Shown: positions 55,201 to 61,811, counted from the first letter of the stretch. The stretch is 64,000 nucleotides of DNA from Eublepharis macularius (GCF_028583425.1 NC_072795.1:76088001-76152000), one strand, 5' to 3'. Made by a program: numbers and translations. The notes: generated from the sequence alone by a model not told the origin.

Positions 55201-57958
55201 AACCTGTGACCACATATTTGGGAGAAATGTGAATGAAATGCATCTGTTTAATGAGGTAATGTGACTGGCACTCTGGATTGCGTGGGGAATGCGGGGAACA
55301 TGTGACTTAGAATGAGTAATGTGGATTCGACCCTTATTTAGGAAGTCTTTAAATTGCCACTGGCATATCTGGAGTAAAGTACCCCTGGAATGGTAGTAGC
55401 AGTGTTTTGTGGAACAATGTTAGCCCAATCTCATAATATCTTGGCTGCTAAGTAGGGTCAGCCCTAATTAGTACTTGGATGGAAGACCACCAAGGAAATC
55501 TAGGGTTGCTATGCAGAGGCAGGCAATGGCAAATCACCACTGAAGACTTTTGCCTTGAAAACCCTATGGAGTTGAAAAACATACATAGCTCTTACTTTAC
55601 CTTCATAGTTGGTGTCCTCTGTTATTACCCTGGTTTTCCTTCCATACTTAAATTCCCATAGCCCAAATCCACTCAGCTTCACCTGCATGCGACTATCCAC
55701 CAAGCAGTTGGTAGATTTTAAGTTGCCATGAGAATTCAAAGCACTGTTGTGGATGAATAACATACCCTAAAATGAATACATACAAATTACCCACAGTGTA
55801 TGTAAATATGCTAGAAAAACTCAGAAAGCAGATCTGAGTGAAATACTCCATAAATAGCAATGCCTCAGCTTTGAATTGCATTTAATTTATTCCATAGATT
55901 TATTATGACAGATTGAATAACCTTTCTCTCTCTCTCTCTCTCCCCCTCCCCCTCTCCCTCTCTCTCTCTCTCTCCTTGATAAAATTGCAACTTGAATTGA
56001 ATGAGGTGGGTTGTGGCATATGACTACACCATGAGGTCACAAGTTCAGCTGAAGCAGCAGAATTATCAAGATATTGACAGAGAAACAAGTGGGAGATTTG
56101 CAAGGACTGGGGGAATCAAGGCTGGAGGCATCACATTTTCTCCTTCATTCATTTCTCCGAAAGCCCCCCACAGCCTCTCCCCCTTTCCTGCCTCCTCCTC
56201 ACCCATCAGCAATGTACCTTTATCTGCCCCCCCTTCATCTTTCCCTCCTTCTCTCCCCCAGAAGTCTCTAACTGGGAAAACTATGGCCCAGTTGCACAGT
56301 GCTGGCTACCAAGCCAGGCCCAGTTGTTCAGTGTCAGCCGCTGGTCCCAGTGGTACTGCAGGAAACCCACAAAGACTTACTGAGGGGTACCTCATTTTCC
56401 TCTGTATCACTTCCCTCCTCCTGGCAGCTGTCATAACCCTTACCTTCCCTGCTTCCTTCTCTACTTCCCACCCATCCATCTTTTGTCTACTCCCCATTTT
56501 CCATTATATTTATTATGTAGTCATTTCATTTATATCCCACCTTTCTCGACAATAGTACTATACATTATTCTGTTACTCTCCATTTTATCTTCACAAAACC
56601 CCTCTGAACATAGTTGCCAGGTCCTCCTGCCTTCAAACCAAAGGGGTGGTGATGGGGTTCTGGGCAGGCAGGAGGGTGCTAATTCTTTTCCCAGTGAAGT
56701 AGGTTAGGCTGAGAATGGTAACTATGGTTGCCAGGTTCCCCAAGATCCAAATTGAGGGATGGAAGGTCATAGGGGGGGCATGCAGGCAGTATTTATTGAG
56801 CATGTGCACAAAGCATGTGCTCTAGAGAACACTCCAGTTCCCAGGCCCATTCCCTGTACTTTTCCCCCCTACCAGCCAGAGGCTGTGTGAATGAGAGATC
56901 CCCCACCCCACCGGGGCCTGGGAACCCTAATGGTAATGGCCCAAGGTCACCCAGGGAGCTTCAATGGTAGAATGGTAGAGTGGTGATTTGAACCTGGATC
57001 TCCACAGTCTAAAGTCTGAAACTTCAACCACTATATACCACACTGGCTTTCATGAGTGGTTGCAGCTGAATAGTAGCAAGTAGCCACTGATGGCTGTCCT
57101 AGGCCTGGCCCTGCCCCCCCCCCCCACACACTGCCTTTTACTGATCAGGAAGAGCCAAAGAGAATACCACTTTTACCAAGACATTTGCCTGCCTTTGCTC
57201 TCTGTGAACATCTGTCTCTTGGAAGATATAAATTGGCAAGCCATAAATCAGAGACAGACACATTATTTATTGTGCCTGCTGTATTGGAAATCAAGAACAT
57301 GTCTCCCTATGATTTATGGCTCTCAGTCTCTTCTCCTTCTGACATGCCTTCAACACTAGTTTTGCCCTCTCTGCCATGCTGACTGGCCGGCTTAGGAGGT
57401 TGTTTCCCTGTGACTGATCTGCAACCAAAAATATTAATGGCCTGTCAAACAAGGATATTTTCTGTTATCTGTTTAGATTTTGGCAGGTAGTTTCCCATGA
57501 ATGGATACAATATCTGAGAATGTCACCCTAAAGGAGTGGAAAATATAAAATGTACAGCCAGATGTGTTCCCCAGTTAAACCAGGCAGAAAACTAGTCCAA
57601 AACTAACATTTTAGTAGGAGTCCAAAGGAAGAATTCCAAAATTGTAGGTTAACTATTGAGAATACCACTCTGTGTACCCTTGTGGTCTGAGAATGCTGCA
57701 TGAATGGAGTAATCGAGAAAGCATGAAATGCAATACAGGGGAGAAGCAGCAATTAAAATATGCAGGTGGAACCCATTTAAGACTTTAAAGTTCAAAAGAC
57801 ATTAAAAGTGGCAGTTTCAGTTGTGTCCAAAAACTCATCAGAGGCCCAGTATTGTTGTCTTAAGTTGTAACACTGATGAAATGTACAATCTACCCATCTC
57901 AGAAATGTTCTACAGCAGCTGAAGATTCCTGTGCTCTAACAGCCTGATACAACGCATG

Positions 57959-58030
<72 letters not shown>

Positions 58031-59414
58031 GCGCTTCATTTCAACCACAGGAACACCAAGTGATTATAGCCTGTTAATACTCTTTCTAGTTTCTTTTCAA
58101 TACCTAAGCTGTAGAGCAATATTTTTGTGTGTTTGATCTTACCTTTTATGAAAAAGCAATTTCATCACAGCATACTCACATTGACTATGTCATAAGCAAA
58201 TGAGATTTTAAATATCCAATCCAGTTCAATATCAGAATGCATCAAAACATCCTGAGAAAACAATAGTTTAAAATTCTTACATGTCAAAATACTTTCTTTG
58301 TGTATTGCACTGCTGATTCATTGCAACCTTTCGGTACATACATTTCCATCACTGTTTAATGAGATTGGGTGTTTTTTCAGCACCAATACATTTTCTGTTT
58401 TGTCTCTAACAAAATTGCACAATTGTACCTCATCTCTTGGGCTGTTTCCACACAATCTTATACGGACGGCTCCCTCACAGAAAGCTGGTGGCTTTCCCCT
58501 GGAATCCAGCTATCTCCATTTTCAAAATGGTTGCAAGCTGTTTGGCTTCCATTTTTTGGCGCCTTTTCTGGGTCTGCATTCCCAAAAAAGGCACCAAAAA
58601 AACAGAAGCACAGCACGCAACCATTTTGAAAATGGAGACAACTGGATTCCTGGGGGAAAGCCACCACTGTTCCATGAGTGGGTTGTTCCTATAAGAGCAT
58701 GTGCAAATAGCCTTTGCTTCCATTTGATCTCTCCATTGTTAACTTGCTTAGCAATTGATTAGCTACTTTTTTTCTTTTCATCTTTGCAGTACTCGTATGA
58801 TAAGCAGAACAACCATGAGGAATTAACAGAGTATTTACTAATAAATACATTTACTCACTGGATAACACACTAGCTTGCCACAGATACAGCAAATGGCATA
58901 CATTTTAGAAAAAATATTCTTTTTTTTCTGATGTCCGTATAGATATCATTAGAAGTAGGGCTACCAGCCCACAGGTGGCAGTTCCTTGCTGTTCAGAGTG
59001 ATGGCATGAAATCACTTGGAAAACTTAGTTTTCAGTGAATCCTAGAGAGGTGTGACATCACTTCCAAGTTTTCCCATGTGACATCATGCCATTCGCTGAC
59101 TGCCACCCTCTATGTCCATGTCCTCCTGGTCTCCTTTTGGTTGCTAGGCTGGAGCCTGGCAACCCTAATTAGAAGTATTGTGAGAAATGCATCAGACATG
59201 GCAAAGCCCAGAAGTATAGCTTTAATCAGGAATGCAGTTTGGGATAAGGCCAAGCTACCATATGAGCTAAATATAACAATTGCTCTTGCTTTTTATTCAA
59301 AGTCCTCACCTTTATGCTTCCCTTCTTACAGTAGTGTGTTACAATGCAGCTGTTTGGAGCTTCGGGGCATATCCCATAGAAGATTACTAGATTCTCATGT
59401 CTCAGTTCTCGCAT
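28547..59414 (-). CDS. GUCY2G: GUCY2G, guanylyl cyclase G (C-terminal 498 residues, 5' exons not found)
   Basis: Guanylyl cyclase G is a single-pass membrane receptor that makes cGMP; in mouse it works in sperm and Grueneberg ganglion neurons. Eleven exons, from 59310-59414 down to 28547-28666, join in phase with GT-AG introns into 1497 nt. By segment residue: 1-166 is kinase-homology domain, with HGNLK (72-76) replacing HRD and GFG (92-94) replacing DFG, so it is a pseudokinase. About 227-270 is the coiled signalling helix ([19 protein letters not shown]). About 285-460 is the cyclase domain, with metal aspartates D299 and D343, guanine-selecting E339 and C411, and transition-state N418 and R422 all kept. 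The tail ends PLPEF... before TAA. I saw no break. Extracellular and transmembrane exons are probably right of the window. The closest relative I recall is mouse Gucy2g. The gene is convergent with TECTB, as in mammals. Confidence 0.95.
28745..29072 (+). mobile_element. L1 LINE 3' end with poly(A) tail
   Basis: A G-rich purine tract (aaggggggaaggggaggggg) is followed by an AT-rich stretch, caataaaaaac and a run of ten A. This is the usual L1 3' UTR layout and resembles the end of the element at 38200-40462. No coding sequence remains. Confidence 0.6.
29081..29211. mobile_element. Short palindromic MITE
   Basis: The left arm gattgcgcacacattggata is matched in reverse by tccaatatgtgcggaatc at the right, and the arms continue through tgcacttt and ggattttttgt to a short loop near 29145. 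The whole 131-bp copy folds into one hairpin. It sits against the L1 poly(A) tail. Confidence 0.8.
31255..31492 (+). repeat. tRNA-derived SINE
   Basis: A near-complete copy: gactctaatctggagaactg, the B box gggtttgattcc, gaagccagctgggtgacc, then gataataataacatac and a gttgttgttattg tail. It shares its body with the copies at 9445 and 14764. It lies between the last two GUCY2G exons. Confidence 0.8.
31673..31766. repeat. (GATTA)n microsatellite
   Basis: About 19 perfect copies of a five-base unit, gatta on the + strand and taatc on the - strand. It lies in the last GUCY2G intron, about 30 bp from the donor of the 31797-31888 exon. Confidence 0.97.
31797..31888 (-). CDS. GUCY2G: GUCY2G penultimate exon (92 bp)
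   Basis: It completes P429 and encodes [20 protein letters not shown] then [10 protein letters not shown], matching the LRIHVS...GGYHLQKRGTISVK stretch I recall for mouse GC-G. The acceptor is tttttgtag and the donor is AAG/gtatgg. The donor lies about 30 bp from a (TAATC)n array. Confidence 0.94.
32035..32250 (-). repeat. Diverged SINE with poly(G) run
   Basis: On the - strand the copy shows a B-box-like 'agttcagatcccc' and the gaggataaaatgg segment of the Sauria family. A run of G at about 32148-32163 interrupts it. Confidence 0.5.
32879..32977 (-). CDS. GUCY2G: GUCY2G exon (cyclase, [10 protein letters not shown])
   Basis: It completes G396 and encodes [20 protein letters not shown], then [12 protein letters not shown] plus one base. 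C411 is the second guanine-selecting residue; N418 and R422 stabilise the transition state. The acceptor is ttactgtag and the donor is TTAC/gtatgt. An 8-kb intron separates it from the previous exon. Confidence 0.97.
33143..33905 (+). mobile_element. L2-clade LINE, 3' fragment
   Basis: The broken reading frame has [16 protein letters not shown], close to [18 protein letters not shown] in the longer LINE at 50910-54262. It is followed by the same tail, gagcccatctgtggggagg, then gtataaatcaaat and (aaat)n. The copy has several stops and frameshifts. It lies in GUCY2G intronic DNA just upstream of the [10 protein letters not shown] exon. Confidence 0.8.
34135..34384 (+). repeat. LINE-like 3' tail
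   Basis: It ends with ccgccttgagtctcattgag, then aaggcggactctgaatgac and (aaat)n, the tail layout of L2/CR1-group LINEs. No protein sequence is visible. Confidence 0.5.
34492..34596. repeat. (GTCTGT)n-type simple repeat
   Basis: An irregular mix of tgtctg, tgtgtctg and tcggtg units; the open frame across it is incidental. Confidence 0.85.
34915..35150 (-). repeat. 5S rRNA-derived SINE
   Basis: Read on the - strand, it contains gatctcatcagatctcagaa then gctaagcagggttggccttg and aattggatgggagacc, which is the middle of 5S rRNA including the internal promoter region. It continues into a body with ggcaatggcaaaccacctct and ttgccatgaaaacccta. A + strand relative lies at 55418-55590. It is a SINE3-type element, not a 5S gene, because the 5S ends are missing. 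Confidence 0.85.
35273..35975 (-). mobile_element. CR1 LINE, 3' end
   Basis: On the - strand the decayed reading frame recalls the CR1 ORF2 C-terminal pattern (LEKVxxRATKMIxGLEHL...[14 protein letters not shown]). The end reads tctgatctagcaggctctt then cttatattt. Several substitutions and gaps show age. It lies in the 8-kb GUCY2G intron. A younger-looking end of the same family lies at 60167-60390. Confidence 0.75.
36364..37121. mobile_element. Non-autonomous hAT-type DNA transposon, copy 2
   Basis: It begins taggggtgtgcacgcag and ends gcacacaccccta, flanked by perfect 8-bp direct repeats tattatag at 36356-36363 and 37122-37129. The subterminal parts share cctgctttgggttt with copy 1 at 21903. 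The middle holds two and a half tandem units of about 135 bp, each starting near ggctttttcatccaatggg. No transposase remains. Confidence 0.92.
37531..37887 (-). other. Unexplained 118-codon open frame
   Basis: The frame starts [20 protein letters not shown], with two hydrophobic stretches, and ends [12 protein letters not shown] see no family match, no splice context and no neighbouring exon that joins it. Chance, or a decayed repeat, is more likely than a gene. Confidence 0.15.
37965..38160 (-). repeat. Diverged tRNA-derived SINE
   Basis: On the - strand it has a B-box-like ggttcaaatccc, tggaagctgactgggtgacc, and a gataaaatggaagcgga segment like the Sauria SINE at 46596. Confidence 0.6.
38200..40462 (+). 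mobile_element. L1-group LINE with ORF1 and 3' end but no ORF2 (HAL1-like)
   Basis: An ORF1-like frame starts at 38349 ([20 protein letters not shown]) and runs, with several stops and shifts, to about 39325. It has a glutamine- and lysine-rich coiled part, an RRM-like part ([10 protein letters not shown]...FLESWL) and a C-terminal part ([20 protein letters not shown]). After it come a G-rich purine tract (about 39610-39640), an AT-rich stretch and an A-rich end near 40462. No endonuclease or reverse transcriptase sequence lies between. A separate LINE tail is inserted at about 39770-40125. It lies in the 8-kb GUCY2G intron. A later deletion of ORF2 would look the same. Confidence 0.65.
39770..40125 (+). 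repeat. LINE 3' tail nested in the L1-like element
   Basis: It ends with ccgccctgagcctgcgaaag, cagggagggcagaatataaa and (aaatt)n, the L2/CR1-group tail. The flanks read as one continuous L1 3' region. An 18-19 bp tandem copy of acttcataataatacttat lies just before it. Confidence 0.65.
41006..41180 (-). CDS. GUCY2G: GUCY2G exon (cyclase, VETIGDAY)
   Basis: It encodes [20 protein letters not shown], then [17 protein letters not shown] and [16 protein letters not shown] plus one base. E339 selects guanine and D343 binds metal. The acceptor is gttaatag and the donor is ACAG/gtaaag. Confidence 0.97.
42179..42331. mobile_element. hAT-type MITE (GGTTGCCA family)
   Basis: The left end taggtttgccaac and right end gttggcaaccct are inverted. 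The flanks tatgcaca (42171-42178) and gatacaca (42332-42339) agree at 6 of 8 bases. The right end lies about 100 bp from a GUCY2G exon. Confidence 0.65.
42438..42630 (-). CDS. GUCY2G: GUCY2G exon (cyclase, FSDIVGFT)
   Basis: It encodes [20 protein letters not shown], then [20 protein letters not shown] and [19 protein letters not shown]299 in FSDIVGFT is the first metal-binding aspartate. The acceptor is tttgttccag and the donor is AAA/gtaagg. Confidence 0.97.
42753..42839. repeat. Palindromic MITE copy
   Basis: Inverted arms agtgcaatcctgtgcagagt and actctgcataggacagcaat; the same family as 61812-61899. Confidence 0.75.
43720..44605. other. Pyrimidine-rich, GC-rich intronic tract
   Basis: The + strand is strongly C/T-biased for nearly 900 bp and GC-rich against AT-rich flanks. 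Open frames over it are incidental. It may be one interspersed element that continues after the foldback insertion at 44606-45203, because ctctggacacactg follows directly. I do not recognise the family. Confidence 0.45.
44606..45203. mobile_element. 598-bp foldback (long inverted repeat) element
   Basis: The left arm starts gccaagctacaagtgac and the right arm ends gtcacttgtagctttgc. The arms of roughly 270-290 bp pair almost throughout, sharing segments such as tcccagtgtccttcccctct and gctgctctggagaaagcc. The loop is short. Flanks gcctcaga and tctcagac suggest an 8-bp target duplication, imperfectly kept. It lies between two GUCY2G exons. The 153- and 104-codon open frames in its arms are by-products. 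Confidence 0.85.
45268..45455. repeat. Diverged MITE of the GGTTGCCA family
   Basis: It contains gcttgctaacctccaggtgg at one end and gtcagcaaccatag at the other, like the copy at 42179-42331. Confidence 0.5.
45715..45855 (-). CDS. GUCY2G: GUCY2G exon (signalling-helix coiled coil)
   Basis: It encodes [20 protein letters not shown], then [20 protein letters not shown] and LSAMLP, the dimerisation helix linking kinase homology to cyclase in membrane guanylyl cyclases. The acceptor is tttcccaaag and the donor is CTGG/gtaata. Confidence 0.96.
46150..46297. repeat. GTTAGTCTTA-type palindromic repeat
   Basis: actaacaaaatttgtggtag faces aaaaattttgttagtctta in reverse, with a gagctcatacc core, then a tail gacagactaacatggctac. 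Confidence 0.7.
46330..46510 (-). repeat. Diverged tRNA-derived SINE
   Basis: On the - strand it shows gggtttgagcccc in the B-box position and a tcacaaagttgttctgag segment, a decayed relative of the SINE at 46596. Confidence 0.55.
46596..46862 (+). repeat. Sauria SINE
   Basis: The head gtagtagttaaagggcc, B box gttcaaatcccc, then tccatggaagattgctgggt, cctaacctacatcacagggt and gccactttgagtccccatta lead to gtataaatgaagtaaaat. This is the layout of the squamate-specific Sauria SINE and is the best single marker of the host group. Confidence 0.88.
47138..47315 (-). CDS. GUCY2G: GUCY2G exon (end of kinase homology)
   Basis: It completes D167 and encodes [20 protein letters not shown], then [20 protein letters not shown] and [12 protein letters not shown]. 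The CW(D/x)E..xxRP motif is typical of the C-lobe end. The acceptor is acttccag and the donor is AAGG/gtgact. No methionine-started frame covers it. Confidence 0.95.
47408..47500. repeat. Diverged palindromic MITE copy
   Basis: Ends aatgcaatcctaagaacact and gccctgcttaggattgctct are inverted, as in the 61812-61899 copy. Confidence 0.65.
47890..48988. mobile_element. 1.1-kb non-autonomous element with GGTACTTTTC ends
   Basis: The left end ggtacttttcgcactcatgg and right end gagtgtgaaaagtacc are inverted, flanked by ttg on both sides (47887-47889 and 48989-48991), so a 3-bp target duplication is possible. Inside is a second inverted pair, accacctttttaaaaaaaac near 48076 against tttaaaaagtgacgtgc near 48515. 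The interior is GC-rich with no transposase. It lies between GUCY2G exons. Confidence 0.65.
48991..49051. repeat. Palindromic MITE fragment
   Basis: gtgctatcctaagcagagtt then aaatgggcttagaaggg; one arm and the centre of the family at 61812-61899. Confidence 0.55.
49170..49236. repeat. (CT)n microsatellite
   Basis: A dinucleotide run with a few ttt interruptions, in a GUCY2G intron. Confidence 0.95.
49447..49602 (-). CDS. GUCY2G: GUCY2G exon (SPELL, kinase homology)
   Basis: It completes D115 and encodes [20 protein letters not shown], then [20 protein letters not shown] and [11 protein letters not shown]. This is the activation-segment end (usually APE, here SPE) and helix F region. The acceptor is tactgtag and the donor is GAAG/gtagaa. 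Confidence 0.96.
49699..49915. repeat. GTTAGTCTTA-type palindromic repeat, long copy
   Basis: The outer pair (aagaatccattagcacctat against ataggtgc-like tctaggtgctactggactct) encloses taacgaaatttgtggtaggg facing cctgccacaaattttgtta. The centre pairs agctcactttt with aagtgagct. One copy is thus a long hairpin with a one-sided tail. Confidence 0.8.
50910..54262 (+). mobile_element. L2-clade LINE, near-complete ORF2, inactivated
   Basis: The reading frame shows an AP-type endonuclease ([10 protein letters not shown], then [12 protein letters not shown] and WSDHFVLKA) and a reverse transcriptase ([69 protein letters not shown]). A C-terminal part with [18 protein letters not shown] follows, then the tail cctgcttgcggggaggg and taaataaatta. 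These motifs fit the L2 group of the CR1/L2 LINEs. Several stops and frameshifts make it inactive, for example TGA at about 51922 and 52048. The 5' end is truncated or unclear. A 60-bp piece is inserted at 51621-51680. It lies in a GUCY2G intron, opposite to that gene. Confidence 0.88.
51621..51680 (+). mobile_element. 60-bp LINE tail nested inside the L2-clade LINE
   Basis: ccgccttgagcccatctgtg, then gtataaatcaaataaaacaa and ataaataag interrupts the endonuclease frame between VSAPTQQ and GHMLDLIFG. Flanking aag on both sides may be a 3-bp target duplication. Its length is a multiple of three, so the host frame reads through it. Confidence 0.8.
54459..55332. mobile_element. 874-bp non-autonomous element with GGTCGAATCCACATT ends
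   Basis: The left end ggtcgaatccacattcaccc and right end gagtaatgtggattcgacc are inverted and flanked by ctt on both sides (54456-54458 and 55333-55335). The middle is AT-rich with repeated atttcgat motifs, then a GC-rich part. I see no transposase. It shares its general plan with the element at 47890-48988. Confidence 0.75.
55418..55590 (+). repeat. 5S rRNA-derived SINE
   Basis: agcccaatctcataatatct, gctaagtagggtcagcccta and attagtacttggatggaaga follow the central 5S rRNA sequence, then caggcaatggcaaatcacca and ttgccttgaaaacccta. The 5' and 3' ends of 5S rRNA are not there. It reaches to within about 10 bp of a GUCY2G exon. Confidence 0.88.
55601..55766 (-). CDS. GUCY2G: GUCY2G exon (HGNLK, pseudo-catalytic loop)
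   Basis: It encodes [20 protein letters not shown], then [20 protein letters not shown] and EDTNYE plus one base. HGNLK and GFG stand in place of the catalytic HRD and DFG motifs of active kinases. The acceptor is attttag and the donor is GAAG/gtaaag. Confidence 0.96.
55928..55975. repeat. (CT)n microsatellite
   Basis: A ct run broken by tccccctcccc, in GUCY2G intronic DNA. Confidence 0.9.
56515..57055 (-). repeat. SINE split by a GGTTGCCA-family MITE
   Basis: A SINE 3' half (catttatatcccacctttct, ctccattttatcttcacaaa) lies at about 56515-56605 and its 5' half (aggtcacccagggagcttca, gatttgaacctggatctcc) at 56935-57055. Between them are gttgccaggtcctcctgcc and gttgccaggttccccaag, with a right end gggaaccctaatgg, which resemble the MITEs at 42179 and 58956. 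Confidence 0.6.
57961..58026. repeat. Compound (CT)n(CA)n microsatellite
   Basis: A ct run passes directly into a ca run. It lies about 150 bp from the 72-bp GUCY2G exon. Confidence 0.97.
58180..58251 (-). CDS. GUCY2G: GUCY2G exon (72 bp, kinase homology)
   Basis: It encodes [20 protein letters not shown] then DIVN, 24 residues, matching DVLGTSDIEMDWIFKLSFAY in mouse GC-G as I recall it. The acceptor is ttttctcag and the donor is AAT/gtgagt. It has no ATG-to-stop frame, so it was found by phase and similarity. Confidence 0.93.
58439..58712. mobile_element. 274-bp palindromic MITE
   Basis: gctggtggctttcccctgga and atctccattttcaaaatggt pair with accattttgaaaatggagac and gggggaaagccaccac. The outermost parts ggctgtttccacac and gtgcaaatagcc also pair. 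The copy folds nearly end to end, with a short loop near 58575. It explains the several open frames on both strands here. Confidence 0.85.
58956..59167. mobile_element. 212-bp hAT-type MITE (GGTTGCCA family)
   Basis: tagggctaccagccc and ggagcctggcaacccta are inverted ends. The flanks are perfect 8-bp direct repeats attagaag at 58948-58955 and 59168-59175. It lies about 140 bp from the donor of the first GUCY2G exon in the window. Confidence 0.92.
59310..59414 (-). CDS. GUCY2G: GUCY2G exon (kinase homology, [10 protein letters not shown])
   Basis: It encodes 35 residues: [20 protein letters not shown] then [15 protein letters not shown]. The acceptor is ttgttttaag and the donor is AAG/gtgagg; both ends fall on codon boundaries. 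This is the helix C to hinge part of the pseudokinase. It is the most upstream GUCY2G exon I can find. Confidence 0.93.
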
Positions 59415-60166
59415 CTTAAAACAAAGAGACATTGGTTAATTTGGCACCCAGAAGGCATCTCCAAGACTCACCCAAACCTTGCAACCCACATGTAGTCAAG
59501 ATGTCTTCCACCCACGCTACCTCTTCTTATCTGCACTTCAGGAAGAGTCTTGGATGGAACAAGTTTAGAGCATGTAGTCAGCACAAACCATTGAATGATG
59601 TTGGTCCAATGTTTGCCCTCAATATATCGCACCTGCTTTTTATAAAATACATTGAGCGTGCTCCCCCTCCATTCATGCTGCTGGAGCCCAATCATGCTGT
59701 TAACTGTAGATAATCAAAATGTCTGAATAAAACTTTTATTAACTATATTATTTTTACATAATCTATTAATCTGTAATATCTGTATATTAAGCATTTATTT
59801 TCGCACACAAATGCAGATACAGGGAAGATCAGAACAGGTCCCAGCAACATCAACAACAAAAAAGTAAGTTGCATGAACTAGTCCAGATTAAACTAATATT
59901 TAATGCTTCTATCTCACAGTCAGATGTCTTTCTTACTGCTTAAGAATAAGAACAACCCAATATATAAACTTCAATGGAATATTGTTTCTTTCTGCATATC
60001 TCCGTTAGACTTCAGATTAAATTCAGATCAGCTGCCAGATTCAATAATGCAATTTTATTGCATTTAAATCCCACACTTTTTCTATCATAGAACTCAAGGC
60101 AGCTTACATAGGCTCCCCAGGAGGTCTTCCATTCAAACACAGAACAGAACAGACCTATGCAGTGTC
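59415..60166. other. GUCY2G intronic or flanking DNA without a recognised exon
   Basis: The next upstream GUCY2G exon would be expected to encode a VAVKKH...KEVRQ-like kinase-homology stretch. I looked for it on the - strand from here to the end of the window and did not find it. A SINE remnant lies near 60050-60125. Confidence 0.55.
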
Positions 60167-60390
60167 TAATAACATAAGAACATAAGAAGAGCCCCGTTGG
60201 ACCCTGTTGGACCAGACAGTGATCCAGCTAGTCCAGCATACTGTTTCACACAGTGGCCAACCAGTTGCCCTCAAGGGCTATCAAACAGGACACAGAGGCT
60301 ACAGTCTTCTCCAGAAGTTGCCTCATGCCACTGGTATTCAGAGGTTTGCTACCTGTAAATATAAAGGTTCTCTTTAGTCATAGAGAGTTA
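60167..60390 (-). mobile_element. CR1 LINE 3' end with ACATAAGA repeats
   Basis: The + strand starts acataagaacataagaagag, two copies of an eight-base unit that mark a CR1 3' terminus, then ctagtccagcatactgtttc and cagtggccaaccagttgccc. It matches the 35273-35975 copy. Confidence 0.8.
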
Positions 60391-61811
60391 CTCAAGCTAT
60401 GAGACATGCAGATATAGATACCATATAAATATCATAAACATAAAGAACTGCAGCTTCTTCAAAACAAGATCTTACCATGGACGTGGTAAGAAGCCAACAT
60501 AACATTAATATATAAAGTGGGAAATGATCCATTTATACCACAATCATATAGGCCTATCTGTTTATTGAATGTGGATTATAAGATATTTACAACAATAATG
60601 GCTGAAAGATTAAGAACATGCATTTAAGAAATAATTCATGAAGATTAAACAGACTTCATCCTGTGGAGATATATGAAAGATAATCTCATATATCTTCTCG
60701 TTGCAATCGAGTATTCAAAAAGAAAAGGTGAAAAGAACTGCATTTATGTTTCTGGATGCTGAAAAAGCATTTGATAACATTTTTTGGAAATTCCATATGA
60801 AAGCATTGCAAAGAATGAATTGTGGGACCAAGTTTTTGAATTAGATCCAGAGTATTTACATCAATCGACAAGCCACATTTTTAGGGAATGGTTCATTTAT
60901 GAATTACATTGAAATAACAAAAGGATGTCCAATATCACCATTAGTCTTCGTTATTGCGCTGGAAATTTTGGCAGTGAGAATTAGACAAGACAGCAGAATT
61001 GCCAGAATAAAGAAGAGGAAAGAGACATATAAAATGAAAAGCTACTCAGATGATGTGGTCATATTAGTGACGAATCCACACATTTCAATGACTTATGTAA
61101 TGGAACAAATATCAAGATTTGGACAGTACTTCTGGATACAAGCTGAATAAAAAGAAAACAAAGAAAATGTTACTTTCGACAACGGCAGAAGAACGAGAGA
61201 TCAGAAAGGTAACAGATTGTGCTATCACTACAAAGCCGATAAAATATTTAGGGATAAATCCATCGTCACAAAATGAAAATCTCTATAAAGATAACTATCA
61301 AAAAGTTTGGACAAGAATTATTATTATTTTTTTAACAAACAAGAATTATTAAATTTGCAGAGATGGGAAAAAACCCAATATCTCATAGGTGGGAAGAATC
61401 TCAGCTGTTAAAATGAATATCTTACCGAAATTGAACTTCTAGTTTTAAATGATTCTAATTTATATAGAACAAAAAATTCTTAATAAGTGGCAGAAGTAAT
61501 AAATGACTTCATACGGAAATGGAAGAAACCAAGGATAAGATTTAAAGTACTACAGGATGACAAAAACCAAGGAGGATTGGCAGTACCAAACATCAAACTC
61601 TATCACCAAGTGGTGGCACTAATTTGGATAACAGATTGGATTATAAATCCAAGTAGTAGGCATATCAAATAGGAGACAGCGGATGCCAAAGAAGGCATTC
61701 ATCATTACTTATGAATAAAGAAATCATGGAAACCCATTCATAAACAGGATGGGACCCATATATTAAGGGATGGATTGCTTAAAATATGGTTTCAATGCAG
61801 AAATAGATTGA

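Noticed and set aside
58298-58762. 154-codon + strand frame
   Set aside because: Most of it lies in the palindromic MITE at 58439-58712.
59468-59695. 75-codon minus-strand frame upstream of the first GUCY2G exon found
   Set aside because: It has no kinase-homology motif and no splice sites that would join [10 protein letters not shown] in phase.
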